Notes: generated by a model not told the origin, from the sequence alone. DNA of 39,239 nt from an uncultured Pelagibacteraceae bacterium (GCA_902528135.1 CABZRS010000009.1:1-39239), one strand, 5' to 3'. Positions 24,768 to 35,940 are shown, counted from the first letter of the stretch. Numbers and translations are program-made.

Positions 24768-25254
24768 AAATTTCTTTCAGTGATTTAATAGTACTTTTAG
24801 TTGTAAATTTCCTTAGGTCACCCTTGTGTTGTGCTATTTCTTTAACAAATCTAGATGAAATAATCTGATTTTCAACGTCAGACATAAGAAAGACAGTTTC
24901 AACTTTATTATATAATTTTCTATTCATTCCTGCTAGTTGGAATTCATATTCGAAATCTGACACAGCTCTCAAGCCTCTAAGAATTAGATTTGATTTATAT
25001 TTTTTACATAATTCAGTTGTTAAAGAATTGAATTTAATCACTTGGATTTTATTTTTTGGAAGTTTTAAGTCTCCATATAAAGCTTTTGTAACAATATTAA
25101 GTCTTTCATCTATAGGAAATAAAAAATTTTTTTCATTTCCGTCAGATATACCAACGATTATTTTATCTGCCAATTTTAGAGCTTTTTTTATGACGTCTAT
25201 GTGGCCGTTTGTTATTGGATCAAATGTTCCTGGATATATTGCTATATTTTTCAT
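24760..25254 (-). CDS. coaD: Phosphopantetheine adenylyltransferase
   Basis: A 164-residue nucleotidyltransferase. YPGTFDPITNGHIDVIKKA at the N-terminus contains the T/HxGH-type ATP site, LILRGLRAVSDFEYEFQLAGMNRKL near 90-115 is characteristic, and QIISSRFVKEIA near 130 matches the ISSxxVRE region. It makes dephospho-CoA from 4'-phosphopantetheine and ATP, the penultimate step of coenzyme A synthesis. It is linked to gyrA by a one-base overlap, an order common in alphaproteobacteria. Confidence 0.97.
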   Translation of the reverse strand: MKNIAIYPGTFDPITNGHIDVIKKALKLADKIIVGISDGNEKNFLFPIDERLNIVTKALYGDLKLPKNKIQVIKFNSLTTELCKKYKSNLILRGLRAVSDFEYEFQLAGMNRKLYNKVETVFLMSDVENQIISSRFVKEIAQHKGDLRKFTTKSTIKSLKEIYA

Positions 25255-27833
25255 TAAACTAAATTATCATCTAATTTAATTGAGGAGACAACCTTTTCAT
25301 CACCAGTTAATTTAATAATTCTTACTCCTTGAGTATTTCGTCCAGCAATTCTTATTTCTTTAACAGCAGTTCTTATAACTCTACCTTTATTTGTAGAAAT
25401 TAATATTTGATCTCCCTCAAACACAGGGAAAGATGACGAGACATTACCATTTCTTGGAGAATTAACTATACCAATTATCCCTTTGCCTCCACGATTTGTA
25501 ACTCTAAAATCATAATGGGAAGTTCTTTTTCCATAACCATTTTCTGTAATTGATAGGACAAATTTTTCTTTAGCTTTAACCTCAGATTTTTCATCTTTAG
25601 TTTTTCTTTTACTTTTTTTAATATCATCCTTATCAATAATAGATAGTGAAACTATTGTATCCTTTTCTGAAAGATTAATACCTCTTATACCTTTAGAAGA
25701 TCTTCCCTTAAAAATTCTTAGTTTCTTAGACTCAAACCTTATACATTTACCAAATTTTGTATTTAACATTATATCTTGATCGTCGGTACATATCTTCACT
25801 CCAATAATCTTATCATCAGAGTCAAGCTTCATTGCTATTTTACCAGATGCATTGATAGAAGAGAAATCTTCAAGGTTATTTTTTCTTATCTTTCCTTTGC
25901 TTGTAGCGAATATAATATGCATGTTTTTCTTATCAACATTTTCGTCTGGAAAGGGCATAATCGAACTTATTGATTGATGGTTCTTAAGAGGTAAAATATT
26001 AAAGAGAGATTTTCCTTTAGATGAAGCAGATCCTTCAGGTATTTTCCAAGCTTTAACTTTATAGGCTAAACCCTCCGTAGAAAAAAATAATAATGATGTA
26101 TGTGTATCTACAGACAATGTTTGAACAACCGAGTCTTCTTCTCTTGTTTTAATTCCTGTTTTTCCTTTTCCACCTCTTTTTTGTTGTTTAACTCTACTTA
26201 GAGCTCCTCTTTTAATATATCCTTGAAGTGTTATTGTTATTATTACTGACTCTTTTTGAATTGTTTCTTCGATATCATAATTTAAGATAGCATCTATAAT
26301 TTTTGTCCTTCTAGGAACTGAAAATTTATCTTTTATCATCTGTAAATCATTACTTATTACGCTTAACAATTCATTTTTTGAATTTATAATTTTTTTATAT
26401 CTAGAAATTTCTGTCGCTAATTTTTTGATTTCTATCTCTATTTCATTAATTCCTATAGCAGTTAATTTTTGAAGTCTAAGTTCTAATATCGAAGTTACCT
26501 GATCATTAGATAATAAATATTTTCCTTTATAATTTTTACTATCAACTAATTTAATTAGTTTTGATGCTTGGTTTATTTTCCAAGTTGTTTTTAAAAGTGA
26601 ATTTTTTGCTTCCTCAGGGTTTTTGGATGATCTAATTATTTTAATGACTTTATCAATATTCTCAACACTGACTGATAATCCAAGCAATATATGAACTCTA
26701 TCTTCTGCTTTTTTTAAATCAAATTTTGTTCTTTTTATAACTACATCTTCTCTAAACTTTAAAAAATTTTCTAAAAAATCTTTTAAATTACAAGTCTTTG
26801 GTTTTTGATCAACAATTGCCAAAGAGTTAAAACCAAAAGATGATTCTATTGAGGTATATTTATATAATTGTCTCTTGACAGTTTCAGGTTCAACATTTCT
26901 CCTAAGATCAATTGACACTCTTATACCTTCGCTATTTGACTCATCTCTTATATCGCTTATACCTTCAATTTTTTTATCTCTTACTAATTCTGCAATTCTT
27001 TCATTCAAGTTAGACTTATTAATTTGGTAAGGTATGGATGAAACTACCAGTCTATCTTTACCATTTTTTAAATTCTCTACTGAAATTTCTCCACGTATTT
27101 TAAAAGATCCTCTTCCAGTTTTGTATCCTTGCTTAATTATATCTTTTCCAATTATTAATCCGCCAGTTGGAAAATCTGGTCCAGGAATATGTTTCATTAA
27201 CTCATTAATTTTAATATCTTTATTGTTAATTAATGCTAAAGTTCCATCTATAACCTCACCTAAATTATGAGGTGGTATACTTGTTGCCATTCCAACTGCA
27301 ATTCCACCAGCACCATTAACTAAAAGATTTGGATATTGAGCAGGCAGTACAATTGGTTCTTGCTCTGTTTCATCGTAATTACTTTTAAAGGATACAGTAT
27401 TTTTTTCTATATCATCAATTAAAAACTGTGAAACTTTTGCAAGTTTAGTTTCTGTATACCTCATTGCTGCAGGAGGATCACCATCTATAGATCCAAAATT
27501 ACCCTGTCCATCCACTAAAGGTAAGCTCATTGAAAATTCTTGAACCATTCTAACAAGAGCATCATAAACAGCTTGATCACCATGAGGGTGGTATTTACCT
27601 ATTACATCTCCAACAATTCTTGCAGATTTTCTAAATTGTTTTGACCAATCAAATCCACCTTTGTGCATTGCATATATAATTCTTCTATGAACAGGTTTTA
27701 ATCCATCTCTGATATCAGGTAATGCTCTACTTACTATAACACTCATAGCGTAAGATAGATATGATGAACTCATCTCATCATACATTGAGATTGGCTTAAT
27801 ATTATTTATTTTTAGAATTTCGTTTTTTTCCAT
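25254..27833 (-). CDS. gyrA: DNA gyrase subunit A
   Basis: An 859-residue type IIA topoisomerase subunit. The catalytic Tyr126 is in [11 protein letters not shown], and the DNA-gate helix reads [17 protein letters not shown] at about 80-96. The C-terminal beta-pinwheel begins near 520 and contains the GyrA box as QKRGGKG, which marks it as gyrase rather than topoisomerase IV. Together with GyrB it introduces negative supercoils. Residue 87 (E. coli Ser83 position) is Gln. A Lys-rich insert (about 738-757) lies between blades of the C-terminal domain. It sits 5 bases after ssb. Confidence 0.98.
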   Translation of the reverse strand: MEKNEILKINNIKPISMYDEMSSSYLSYAMSVIVSRALPDIRDGLKPVHRRIIYAMHKGGFDWSKQFRKSARIVGDVIGKYHPHGDQAVYDALVRMVQEFSMSLPLVDGQGNFGSIDGDPPAAMRYTETKLAKVSQFLIDDIEKNTVSFKSNYDETEQEPIVLPAQYPNLLVNGAGGIAVGMATSIPPHNLGEVIDGTLALINNKDIKINELMKHIPGPDFPTGGLIIGKDIIKQGYKTGRGSFKIRGEISVENLKNGKDRLVVSSIPYQINKSNLNERIAELVRDKKIEGISDIRDESNSEGIRVSIDLRRNVEPETVKRQLYKYTSIESSFGFNSLAIVDQKPKTCNLKDFLENFLKFREDVVIKRTKFDLKKAEDRVHILLGLSVSVENIDKVIKIIRSSKNPEEAKNSLLKTTWKINQASKLIKLVDSKNYKGKYLLSNDQVTSILELRLQKLTAIGINEIEIEIKKLATEISRYKKIINSKNELLSVISNDLQMIKDKFSVPRRTKIIDAILNYDIEETIQKESVIITITLQGYIKRGALSRVKQQKRGGKGKTGIKTREEDSVVQTLSVDTHTSLLFFSTEGLAYKVKAWKIPEGSASSKGKSLFNILPLKNHQSISSIMPFPDENVDKKNMHIIFATSKGKIRKNNLEDFSSINASGKIAMKLDSDDKIIGVKICTDDQDIMLNTKFGKCIRFESKKLRIFKGRSSKGIRGINLSEKDTIVSLSIIDKDDIKKSKRKTKDEKSEVKAKEKFVLSITENGYGKRTSHYDFRVTNRGGKGIIGIVNSPRNGNVSSSFPVFEGDQILISTNKGRVIRTAVKEIRIAGRNTQGVRIIKLTGDEKVVSSIKLDDNLV

Positions 27834-27838
27834 ATTAA

Positions 27839-28288
27839 TTAAAATGGAATATCGTCATCTAAGCCACTTTGATCTAGTGCAGGCGCATCATCAAAATTTT
27901 GTTTATTATCTTGTGAAGCAATATTATTTTGATTACCGCTACCAAGCATCGTTAAAGATGAATTGTAACCTTGTATTAAAATTTCGGTTGAGTATTTATC
28001 TTGACCGCTTTGTTCATCTTTCCATTTTCTTGTTGAAAGCTGTCCTTCAACGTACACTTGTGCACCTTTTTTTAAATATTGCTGTACGACGTTTACCAAA
28101 CCTTCATTAAAAACCACTACTCTATGCCATTCAGTTTTTTCTTTTTTTTCTCCAGAATTTTTATCTTTCCAGGATTGACTGGTAGCAAGACTAAGTCTTG
28201 CAACGTTTTTGCCGTTCACCATTTGCTTGACTTCTGGGTCTGCGCCCAAACGACCAATTAATAATACTTTATTTAAACTTCCAGCCAT
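27839..28288 (-). CDS. ssb: Single-stranded DNA-binding protein
   Basis: A 149-residue OB-fold protein. It begins [19 protein letters not shown], contains the central [12 protein letters not shown] and [13 protein letters not shown] segments, and ends with the acidic tip DDDIPF that docks partner proteins. The linker is rich in Asn, Gln and Asp. SSB protects single strands during replication, repair and recombination. It is divergent from uvrA, a widespread arrangement, across 81 bases with predicted promoters for both. Confidence 0.98.
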   Translation of the reverse strand: MAGSLNKVLLIGRLGADPEVKQMVNGKNVARLSLATSQSWKDKNSGEKKEKTEWHRVVVFNEGLVNVVQQYLKKGAQVYVEGQLSTRKWKDEQSGQDKYSTEILIQGYNSSLTMLGSGNQNNIASQDNKQNFDDAPALDQSGLDDDIPF

Positions 28289-28313
28289 AATATTTTAATA
28301 ATTAAGAATGTTT

Positions 28314-28319
28314 ATTATA
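28314..28319 (-). promoter_or_regulatory. Candidate -10 element for ssb
   Basis: On the minus strand a perfect TATAAT lies about 25 bases upstream of the ssb start codon. I see no convincing -35 hexamer at 16-18 bases, so this is a partial promoter call. It probably drives ssb and gyrA. Confidence 0.35.
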
Positions 28320-28331
28320 TCACTTATTAAC

Positions 28332-28359
28332 TTGAATATTAATTATATTAATCTATAGC
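28332..28359 (+). promoter_or_regulatory. Predicted promoter of uvrA
   Basis: TTGAAT (28332-28337), a 16-base spacer and TATAGC (28354-28359) end 10 bases before the uvrA ATG. Transcription would begin only a few bases before the start codon, giving a nearly leaderless message. No alphaproteobacterial LexA-type box (GTTC-N7-GTTC or GAAC-N7-GAAC) is visible in the gap. Confidence 0.4.
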
Positions 28360-28369
28360 AACAAAAATT

Positions 28370-31246
28370 ATGCTTAAAAAGATAGTTATTAAGGGTGCAA
28401 AAGAGCACAATTTAAAGAATATAACGCTAGAGATTCCAAAAGAGAAATTTGTTGTCATCACCGGCCTATCAGGATCTGGAAAATCATCTTTAGCTTTTGA
28501 TACTGTATATGCTGAAGGACAGAGACGTTATGTTGAAAGTTTGTCAGCTTATGCAAGACAATTTTTAGACAAAATGAAAAAACCAAATGTAGATTTAATT
28601 GAAGGGTTAAGTCCAGCAATTTCAATTGAGCAAAAAAATACATCCAAAAATCCAAGATCTACAGTTGCAACGGTTACTGAAATTTATGATTATATGAGAG
28701 TTCTTTATGCAAGAGCAGGTATACCATACTCTCCATTTACTGGTCTTCCAATTACTTCTCAAACAATAAGTCAAATAGTTGATAAAATCAAAACACTACC
28801 AAAAAAATCAACAATCTTCCTTTATGCTCCTGTTGTTAGGGGAAGAAAGGGAGAATACAGAAAAGATATTGTTAACTATAAGAAAAGAGGATTTAGAAAG
28901 ATTAAAGTTGATAATAAACTTTATGATATTGACGATGTTCCAGAATTAAATAAAAAATTAAAACATGATATTGCAGTTCTAGTTGATAGAATTGTTTTAA
29001 ATTCATCTTTAGGTAATAGATTAGCAGAAAGTGTTGAGACAGCGGTAAATTTAGCAAATGGATTAATGTTTGTAGAATATGAGGATGAAACACTTCCAAA
29101 AAAGTTTAGAAAAACTGAAAATTTAATCTTTTCAACAAAGTTTGCTTGTCCTGAAAGTGGTTTTACAATTGAAGAGATAGAACCAAGACTTTTTTCTTTT
29201 AATAGTCCTTATGGTGCGTGCGAAGAATGTGAAGGTATTGGTGTTAAATTAAACGTTGATCCAAAATTAGTAGTGCCCGATGAAAAAAAAACAATAGCAG
29301 ATGGGGCTATTGAACCTTGGTCAAAATCATCCTCTTTATATTATGCACAAACATTAGCGTCCATAGCAAAACATTATGGTTTTTCATTGAATGATAGATG
29401 GTCGAGGCTTTCAAAAAAAATAAAAGACGTAATTTTATTCGGATCTGATGAAGAAGAAATTAAATTTTCTTATGACGATGGATATGAAAAATATTCACAT
29501 AAAAAAACTTTCGAAGGAGTGGTAAATAATTTAGAGAGAAGATTTTTAGAAACAGATAGTGATTGGAAAAGAGAAGAAATATCTCAATATCAATCAGATA
29601 CAAAATGTGAAAGATGTAATGGACACAGGCTAAAAGATGAAGCTCTATGCGTTAAGATCAATGATCATAATATAAGTGAAGTAACTGAAAAATCTATATT
29701 TGATGCAAAAGAGTGGTTTAAATCTCTAGAGACAAAATTAGATAAACGTCAACTAAAAATTGCGCAGCATATTTTAAAAGAAATTAATGAGAGATTAAAT
29801 TTTCTGCTTAATGTTGGTCTTGACTATCTAACATTATCAAGAGAGTCTGGAACTTTATCGGGTGGTGAGGCACAAAGAATAAGACTAGCCTCACAGATAG
29901 GTTCAGGATTAACTGGAGTATTGTATGTATTAGATGAACCTTCTATTGGTTTGCATCAAAAAGATAATGTTAAATTAATAAACGCATTAAAAAGACTTAG
30001 AGACTTAGGAAATACAGTCATAGTTGTAGAACATGATACTGAAACCATGGAAAATGCAGATCATATAATCGATCTTGGTCCAGAAGCTGGTAACAAAGGA
30101 GGCGAAGTAATCGCCCAAGGATCATATAATGATATATTAAATAATAACGATAGTATTACAGGAAGATACTTATCAAACAAAAGCTTCATACCAATACCAA
30201 GAACTAGAAGATTAGCTAAAAATGGAAGATTTTTAGAAATAAATGGGGCAAGCGGGAATAATTTGAACAACGTGAATCTTAAAATTCCACTTGGGAGTTT
30301 TACTTGTGTAACAGGTGTTTCAGGAAGTGGTAAATCAACATTAATACTTCAAACTCTTTATAACGCTTTAAACCTTACACTTAACAATAATAAATCGAGA
30401 AAAATTCCAAAACCTTTTAGAGGTTTTAAAGGTATTGAATTAGTCGATAAAATTATTGATATTGATCAGTCTCCTATTGGTAGAACGCCTAGGTCAAATC
30501 CCGCAACATATACTGGGGCTTTTGGACCAATTAGAGATTGGTTTACAAATTTACCAGAGTCAAAAAGTAGAGGTTATAAACCAGGAAGATTTTCATTTAA
30601 TGTAAAAGGAGGAAGGTGCGAAGCTTGTGAAGGTGATGGGGTAATAACATATGAAATGCATTTTTTACCTGATGTTTATATAACTTGTGATGAATGCAAA
30701 GGAACTAGATATAATAGAGAGACGCTAGAAATTAAATTTAAAGACAAGAGTATTGCAGATGTTTTGAATATGACAGTGGATGAAGGTTGTGAATATTTTG
30801 AAAATATTTCTAATATAAAAACAAAATTGCTTACACTTAAGAAGGTTGGTTTAGGATATATAAAAATTGGTCAACAAGCCACTACTCTGTCTGGTGGAGA
30901 AGCTCAAAGAATAAAACTTGCAAAAGAATTATCTAAAAGATCAACAGGAAGAACAATATATATATTGGACGAGCCTACAACAGGGCTGCATCAACATGAT
31001 ATTAAAAAATTATTAGAAATTTTACATACCTTTGTTGCAACTGGAAATACTGTTGTTGTTATTGAGCATAATTTAGATGTTATAAAAACTGCTGACTATA
31101 TAGTTGATATGGGACCAGATGGTGGTGTAAAGGGAGGTAATATCATAGCTGAAGGTAAACCTGAGGAAATTATTAATGTTAAAGATAGTTATACTGGTAA
31201 ATTTTTAAAACCAATGTTGGACAATAAGTTCAAAAAAACTGCTTAA
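28370..31246 (+). CDS. uvrA: Excinuclease ABC subunit A
   Basis: A 958-residue protein with two ABC ATPase halves. The first has [13 protein letters not shown] near 33 and [21 protein letters not shown] near 497; the second has [13 protein letters not shown] near 656 and [21 protein letters not shown] near 842. Cys pairs CERCNGHRL and CEACEGDGV...CDECKGTRY form zinc modules. The first module reads CPESGF, lacking one Cys, as I recall for alphaproteobacterial UvrA. UvrA recognises bulky DNA lesions and loads UvrB in nucleotide excision repair. Length is normal. Confidence 0.98.
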   Translation: MLKKIVIKGAKEHNLKNITLEIPKEKFVVITGLSGSGKSSLAFDTVYAEGQRRYVESLSAYARQFLDKMKKPNVDLIEGLSPAISIEQKNTSKNPRSTVATVTEIYDYMRVLYARAGIPYSPFTGLPITSQTISQIVDKIKTLPKKSTIFLYAPVVRGRKGEYRKDIVNYKKRGFRKIKVDNKLYDIDDVPELNKKLKHDIAVLVDRIVLNSSLGNRLAESVETAVNLANGLMFVEYEDETLPKKFRKTENLIFSTKFACPESGFTIEEIEPRLFSFNSPYGACEECEGIGVKLNVDPKLVVPDEKKTIADGAIEPWSKSSSLYYAQTLASIAKHYGFSLNDRWSRLSKKIKDVILFGSDEEEIKFSYDDGYEKYSHKKTFEGVVNNLERRFLETDSDWKREEISQYQSDTKCERCNGHRLKDEALCVKINDHNISEVTEKSIFDAKEWFKSLETKLDKRQLKIAQHILKEINERLNFLLNVGLDYLTLSRESGTLSGGEAQRIRLASQIGSGLTGVLYVLDEPSIGLHQKDNVKLINALKRLRDLGNTVIVVEHDTETMENADHIIDLGPEAGNKGGEVIAQGSYNDILNNNDSITGRYLSNKSFIPIPRTRRLAKNGRFLEINGASGNNLNNVNLKIPLGSFTCVTGVSGSGKSTLILQTLYNALNLTLNNNKSRKIPKPFRGFKGIELVDKIIDIDQSPIGRTPRSNPATYTGAFGPIRDWFTNLPESKSRGYKPGRFSFNVKGGRCEACEGDGVITYEMHFLPDVYITCDECKGTRYNRETLEIKFKDKSIADVLNMTVDEGCEYFENISNIKTKLLTLKKVGLGYIKIGQQATTLSGGEAQRIKLAKELSKRSTGRTIYILDEPTTGLHQHDIKKLLEILHTFVATGNTVVVIEHNLDVIKTADYIVDMGPDGGVKGGNIIAEGKPEEIINVKDSYTGKFLKPMLDNKFKKTA

Positions 31247-31279
31247 ATTTTAATTAAAAATGTTATAAAATAAAAAACT

Positions 31280-31883
31280 ATGACATCGATTCTTCAATCA
31301 TTATCTAAAACAGTTCATATCTCTTTAGCATTATCTATTTTGTTATTTTTAGGTTTATACTTTGGAAACGGAGGTTTTGATATCGACCTGGTTTTTTTGG
31401 AGTTGGTTATTTAGATATATACATGTCATTGTTGCAATTATGTGGATTGGCTTACTCTGGTATTTTAATTTCGTTCAAATACCAAACATGCCAAAAATAC
31501 CTGACGAACAAAAACCAGCTATTGGAAAAGTTATAGCTCCAGCAGCTCTTTTTTGGTTTAGATGGGCAGCTTTAGTTACAGTAATATCAGGACTGATCTT
31601 AGCTTATTTAAATGGTTATGTGCATCAAGCTATGACATTGGGAATTGGATCAGGCGGTGGTAAGGCAACTGCCATAGGAATTGGTATGTGGTTAGGAATT
31701 ATAATGGCATTTAATGTTTGGTTTGTAATCTGGCCAAATCAGAAAAAAGCTTTAGGTATTATTGAGGTTGAGGCTGATGTTAAAGCTAAATCTGCAAAAA
31801 CAGCAATGCTATTTTCTAGAACAAATACACTTCTATCTTTACCAATGCTTTTAACGATGGTAATCGCTCAAAACCTTTATTAA
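31280..31883 (+). CDS. PuuD-like (COG3748) membrane protein with apparent frameshift
   Basis: The frame open to the stop at 31881-31883 encodes helices with RYIHVIVAIMWIGLLWYFNF, resembling the N-terminal membrane part of urate hydroxylase PuuD. It has only TTG starts; its first ATG (31440) is already inside that helix. A second frame, from ATG 31280 to TAG 31412-31414, encodes a plausible N-terminus with a membrane helix (VHISLALSILLFLGLYF). The frames meet at a T7 run (31392-31398). Deleting one T would join them into a 200-residue protein. There is no cytochrome c domain. Function is unproven. The alternative is one intact gene starting at TTG 31362. It overlaps secF by 4 bases. Confidence 0.65.
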
Positions 31884-32773
31884 TTTTTTTCCTCTTTAAC
31901 TATTGTTCTTTGGCTGACATTCAGTGCAACTAAAATTGGATTTGCGATATATATTGATGAGTATGTTCCAAAAATAACTCCTAATATCATTGCTAAAGAA
32001 AAGCCTTTTAGTATTTCACCACCAAATAAGTAGATTGATAACAGAGCTAACAATGTAGTAACTGATGTAATTATTGTTCTAGATAAAGTTTCATTAATTG
32101 AAATATTAGTTAAATCAAAAATTTTTATATCAGAAAACTTTCTTAAATTTTCTCTTACTCTATCGAATATAACAACAGTATCATTCATAGAATAACCAAC
32201 AATAGTCAAAACAGCTGCAACGATAGAAAGATTTATCTCAAGTGAGAAAATAGAAAATATACCTAATGTAATTATAACATCATGAAATATGGCTATAATA
32301 GCTCCCAAACTAAACTGCCATTCAAATCTTATCCAAATATACAATAGCATTGCTGCAAGTGATAAACTTATAGCAATAATTCCAGATTTTAAAAGTTCTG
32401 AGCTTACTTTGGGACCAACATTTTCTACTCTTCTAAAGTCGACATCGCCAATAGAGCTAGATAATTTGTTTTGAATATTTTTAATAAATTCAGGATCATT
32501 TGAATTTTGCTTTTCAAACTTAACAATAAAGTCTGTTTCATTGCCAAATTTTTTGACAGATACATCTCCTAAATTCATTTGATTAAAGCTATCTCTAATA
32601 AAACTAATATTATTCGTTTTATCTGTAGTTCTTAATTCAATTAAAGTACCACCCTTGAAATCAACACCATAATTTAAGCCTTTAAAAATTAAAAATACTA
32701 ATGAAATCACTATTAGAACAAGTGATAATATATTAAATTTCCTATAAAATTTATTAAAAGAAATGTCTCTCAT
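31880..32773 (-). CDS. secF: Protein translocase subunit SecF
   Basis: A 297-residue RND-family membrane protein. An N-terminal helix is followed by the SecF hallmark GLNYGVDFKGGTLIELR near 28-44, a periplasmic domain, then five helices with the conserved VGYSMNDTVVIFDRVREN near 192-209. SecF works with SecD to use the proton gradient to help pull exported proteins through SecYEG. It is separated from secD by 1 base and overlaps the convergent PuuD-like gene by 4. Confidence 0.97.
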   Translation of the reverse strand: MRDISFNKFYRKFNILSLVLIVISLVFLIFKGLNYGVDFKGGTLIELRTTDKTNNISFIRDSFNQMNLGDVSVKKFGNETDFIVKFEKQNSNDPEFIKNIQNKLSSSIGDVDFRRVENVGPKVSSELLKSGIIAISLSLAAMLLYIWIRFEWQFSLGAIIAIFHDVIITLGIFSIFSLEINLSIVAAVLTIVGYSMNDTVVIFDRVRENLRKFSDIKIFDLTNISINETLSRTIITSVTTLLALLSIYLFGGEILKGFSLAMILGVIFGTYSSIYIANPILVALNVSQRTIVKEEKN

Positions 32774-32774
32774 T

Positions 32775-34328
32775 TTAAAGTAGCTGCTCCTTATCTTTAT
32801 TTTTAATTACATACAAAGAAGTTAACAATCTTGCTATAAAATAAACTGAAAACAAAGTGGTTAAAATTCCAACACCCAAAGTTACAGAAAAACCCTTTAC
32901 AGGTCCTGATCCCATAAAAAACAAAATGAAAGCTGCAATTAGTGTTGTAATATTTGCATCTAAAATGGTTGTTCTTGATTTTGTATATCCGGCATCAAAT
33001 GCTATTATTGGATTTTTTTCATTTTTGGTCTCCTCTTTAATACGTTCAAAAATTAAAACATTTGCATCAACAGCCATACCAACCGTTAATATGATACCTG
33101 CAATTCCAGGCAAGGTTAATGTTGCTTCAAATAAAGTTAAAATACCAATTAGTAAAAAGAGATTTGAAACAAGAGCTAAATTAGCAATTAATCCAAATGC
33201 TCTGTACTTGTAAATCATAAATAAAATAACTAACAAGAAACCAATAAATAAAGATAAAATACCAGCGTCTATTGAGTCTTGACCTAAATCTGGTCCAACT
33301 GTTCTTTCTTCGATTATATTTAGGGGTGCAGGCAAAGCTCCAGATCTAAGTAGCAATGCAAGATCTGTTGCAGATTGAAAAGTAAAGTCACCAGAGATTT
33401 GTCCGGATCCACCAATTATGGGTTCTCTAACTGAAGGAGCACTAATTATTTTGCCATCTAAAACTATTGCCAATTGTTTGCCAACGCCCGTACTAGTTGC
33501 TTTACCAAATTTTTTTGCACCTACCCTATCTAAACTAAACGAAACTACTGTTTCATTTGTTTGAGAATTCATTGTTGGCTTTGCATCAACTAGATTATCA
33601 CCACTTAAAATTATTCTTTTGCTAACAATCGCATCTCTAGAACCGTCTTCAAAAGATAATTTTTCAGTTCCAAAGGATTCTTCATTATTTTGAGAAATAA
33701 ATTGAAATGTGAGATTTGCTGTTTTCCCAAGTAAAGATTTAATTCTATTTGGATCATCTAAGCCAGGTAATTCAACTAATATTCTATCATTTCCTCTTTT
33801 TAGAATATTGGGCTCATTTGTTCCAACCTCATCAACTCTTCTTCTAACAATTTCAATTGCCTGATCTAAAGAAGAGTTTTTTAATAAGACTAAACCATAT
33901 CTAGAATAATTTAATGAGAAAAGATTCCCATCTTCTAAAACATCGAATTCATGAGATTTGTATGTTGGATAATAAGTATTAACATCACTTTCTTTATCAT
34001 TTAAAATATTTTTTACATTTTCAATTTCATTATCTGTTGTTTCAAATAAAATTGTATCACCTTTGAGTGAAAAATTTTTAAGAGTTATTTGCTTTTCCTT
34101 AAAATATCTCTTTAATTCAATTATTTTTGCCTGTAGTTTTTGAGTAATTACTGGTCGATTATCTATCTCAAGAAGTAAGTAAGATCCACCCTGTAAGTCT
34201 AAACCTAAATTTATATTTTTTGAAAAAAATTTGTCATCAAATTTAACAAAATTTGAAAAAGCGAAATAGGAAAAGATAATTGTAAAAACAATTACTGAAA
34301 TTATTCGTAATTTTGAAAAGTATAACAC
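32775..34328 (-). CDS. secD: Protein translocase subunit SecD
   Basis: A 517-residue membrane protein from a GTG at 34328. The N-terminal helix is followed by NLGLDLQGGSYLLLEID near 41-57 and the periplasmic P1 domain with EIVRRRVDEVGTNEP near 159. The C-terminal membrane part has TLPGIAGIILTVGMAVDANVLIFERIKEE near 398-426, with the conserved GMAVDANV. SecD and SecF assist late steps of Sec export. It lies 12 bases after yajC, in the standard yajC-secD-secF order. Confidence 0.97.
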   Translation of the reverse strand: MLYFSKLRIISVIVFTIIFSYFAFSNFVKFDDKFFSKNINLGLDLQGGSYLLLEIDNRPVITQKLQAKIIELKRYFKEKQITLKNFSLKGDTILFETTDNEIENVKNILNDKESDVNTYYPTYKSHEFDVLEDGNLFSLNYSRYGLVLLKNSSLDQAIEIVRRRVDEVGTNEPNILKRGNDRILVELPGLDDPNRIKSLLGKTANLTFQFISQNNEESFGTEKLSFEDGSRDAIVSKRIILSGDNLVDAKPTMNSQTNETVVSFSLDRVGAKKFGKATSTGVGKQLAIVLDGKIISAPSVREPIIGGSGQISGDFTFQSATDLALLLRSGALPAPLNIIEERTVGPDLGQDSIDAGILSLFIGFLLVILFMIYKYRAFGLIANLALVSNLFLLIGILTLFEATLTLPGIAGIILTVGMAVDANVLIFERIKEETKNEKNPIIAFDAGYTKSRTTILDANITTLIAAFILFFMGSGPVKGFSVTLGVGILTTLFSVYFIARLLTSLYVIKNKDKEQLL

Positions 34329-34340
34329 TTTTTTATGATG

Positions 34341-34625
34341 TTATTTTTTGGGTTCTGTAGAGCTTACTAAACCTTGAATTCCAGTTGCTCTGACAACTTC
34401 GACATTCACATTATCAGAAATTTGTACCTCAACTTTTTCGTTATCAATTATTCTTTCAACAGTACCAACTATTCCTCCGGAGGTTATGACTTTGTCTCCT
34501 CTTTTAAGTGCTTCCACCATGGCTTTGTGATCTTTTACTTTTTTCTGTTGAGGTCTAATTAGAAAAAAGTAGAAAATAACAAAAATTAAAACTAAGGGTA
34601 TAAATTGTCCAATTCCAGCATCCAT
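34341..34625 (-). CDS. yajC: Preprotein translocase subunit YajC
   Basis: A 94-residue protein with one N-terminal membrane helix (FIPLVLIFVIFYFFLI) followed by the family motif RPQQKKVKDHKAMVEALKRGDKVITSGGIVGTV. YajC is a small accessory subunit bound to SecDF and the Sec holotranslocon. Just downstream are secD and secF. The 55-base gap between serS and yajC shows no gene or clear terminator; relatives often have surE, pcm and a peptidase gene here. Confidence 0.95.
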   Translation of the reverse strand: MDAGIGQFIPLVLIFVIFYFFLIRPQQKKVKDHKAMVEALKRGDKVITSGGIVGTVERIIDNEKVEVQISDNVNVEVVRATGIQGLVSSTEPKK

Positions 34626-34680
34626 AACGTATCTTATTAAGTTAAGGCTATTTATCCTATCTATTATTCAAACTCAACTC

Positions 34681-35940
34681 TTAATTGATAGAAATTTTAT
34701 CTATATTTGGCATATATGGCTTAAGAACATCTGGTATCAAAATAGATCCATCTTCGGTTTGATAATTTTCCATAATAGCAATCATAGTTCTACCCACTGC
34801 TAATCCACTGCCATTTAGTGTGCCAACAAATTCTTTTGAATTGTTTTGTCCTTTATATCTAGCTTTCATTCTCCTTGCTTGGAAAGAACCACAAGATGAA
34901 CAGCTTGAAATCTCTCTATACTTATTTTCAGATGGTAGCCAAACTTCAATATCATACGTTTTTTCTGCACTAAAACCCATATCACCAGTACATAAAATAA
35001 TTTTTCTATAAGGTAGTTTTAACTCATCCAATATCATTGTTGCAGAGTTTGACATCCTTTCTAATTCTTCTGAACATTTATCATTTTCAACAATACTTAC
35101 TAATTCCACTTTATAAAATTGATGTTGTCTAATCATACCCTTGGTATCTTTACCATAACTACCTGCTTCTTTTCTAAAACAAGGTGTGGATGCGACTACT
35201 CTAATTGGTAATTCATTCTTTTCTAAAATTTGATTTTTTACAATATTTGTCAAAATTACTTCAGCGGTTGGTATTAAAAACTTTCTTCCATCACCTTCGT
35301 CTAATTTAATTTCAAATTGATCATTTTCAAATTTTGGTAATTGTCCGGTACCAAACATTGTTTCAGCAGTTGCAATTAATGGTGGTGATATTTCTGTATA
35401 GCCATTTTTTTGAGTATGTGTATCAATCATAAAATTCGATATAGCTCTTTCTAATTGAGCTAATTCTTTTTTAACAAATACAAATCTAGAACCAGTTGTT
35501 TTTGTAGCTAAGTCAAAATCAAGCATATTTAATTTATCTCCTAGTTCATAATGAGATTTAGGCTTAAAATTAAATTCTTTTATTTCACCCTTTTTTTCAA
35601 TTTCTTTATTAGAATTTTCATCTTGTCCTATTGGGACATCACTTAATGGGATATTCGGTATAGAAGATAAAATATCAGTAATCTGCCTTTGTAATTTTAT
35701 TTGATTTTTGTTAATTTCCTCAATTTTTAATGAGAGTTCTTTTGATTTTTCAAATAAACTTTTGTCTTTGGATTTTGAAATAGTCTTTTTTTCCATTTCA
35801 GATTTTTCTTTTTCTTGAATAAGCTTTCTGTTTTCCTCATCTAAACTTATTATGTTATCAAGGCTTATATCAATGTTTCGATTTTTAAGTTTTTCCTTAA
35901 AGTTTTCGAAGTCATTTCTGATATCTTTAATATTGTGCAT
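34681..35940 (-). CDS. serS: Seryl-tRNA synthetase
   Basis: A 419-residue class II synthetase from the ATG at 35940 (MHNIKDIRNDFENFKEKL), which matches the usual SerRS N-terminus; an upstream in-frame start at 35964 would add eight lysine-rich residues and is less likely. An N-terminal coiled-coil arm (about 30-105) binds the long arm of tRNA-Ser. Motif 2 is PCFRKEAGSYGKDTKGMIRQHQF and motif 3 is NGSGLAVGRTMIAIMENYQ. The start overlaps tatC by 14 bases. A tRNA-Ser gene lies elsewhere in this window. Confidence 0.96.
   Translation of the reverse strand: MHNIKDIRNDFENFKEKLKNRNIDISLDNIISLDEENRKLIQEKEKSEMEKKTISKSKDKSLFEKSKELSLKIEEINKNQIKLQRQITDILSSIPNIPLSDVPIGQDENSNKEIEKKGEIKEFNFKPKSHYELGDKLNMLDFDLATKTTGSRFVFVKKELAQLERAISNFMIDTHTQKNGYTEISPPLIATAETMFGTGQLPKFENDQFEIKLDEGDGRKFLIPTAEVILTNIVKNQILEKNELPIRVVASTPCFRKEAGSYGKDTKGMIRQHQFYKVELVSIVENDKCSEELERMSNSATMILDELKLPYRKIILCTGDMGFSAEKTYDIEVWLPSENKYREISSCSSCGSFQARRMKARYKGQNNSKEFVGTLNGSGLAVGRTMIAIMENYQTEDGSILIPDVLKPYMPNIDKISIN

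Noticed and set aside
28289..28369. LexA/SOS box between ssb and uvrA
   Set aside because: I found no GTTC/GAAC pair with the alphaproteobacterial spacing in the 81-base gap.
29147..29237. Missing cysteine in the first UvrA zinc module (CPESGF)
   Set aside because: I recall the CPxSGF form as usual in alphaproteobacterial UvrA, so it is a lineage trait and not a new loss like the Tgt case. The other zinc modules are intact.
31247..31279. Possible terminator or hairpin after uvrA
   Set aside because: The AT-only symmetry (TTTTAATTAAAA) has no GC stem and no clear T-run, and such symmetry is expected by chance in this composition.
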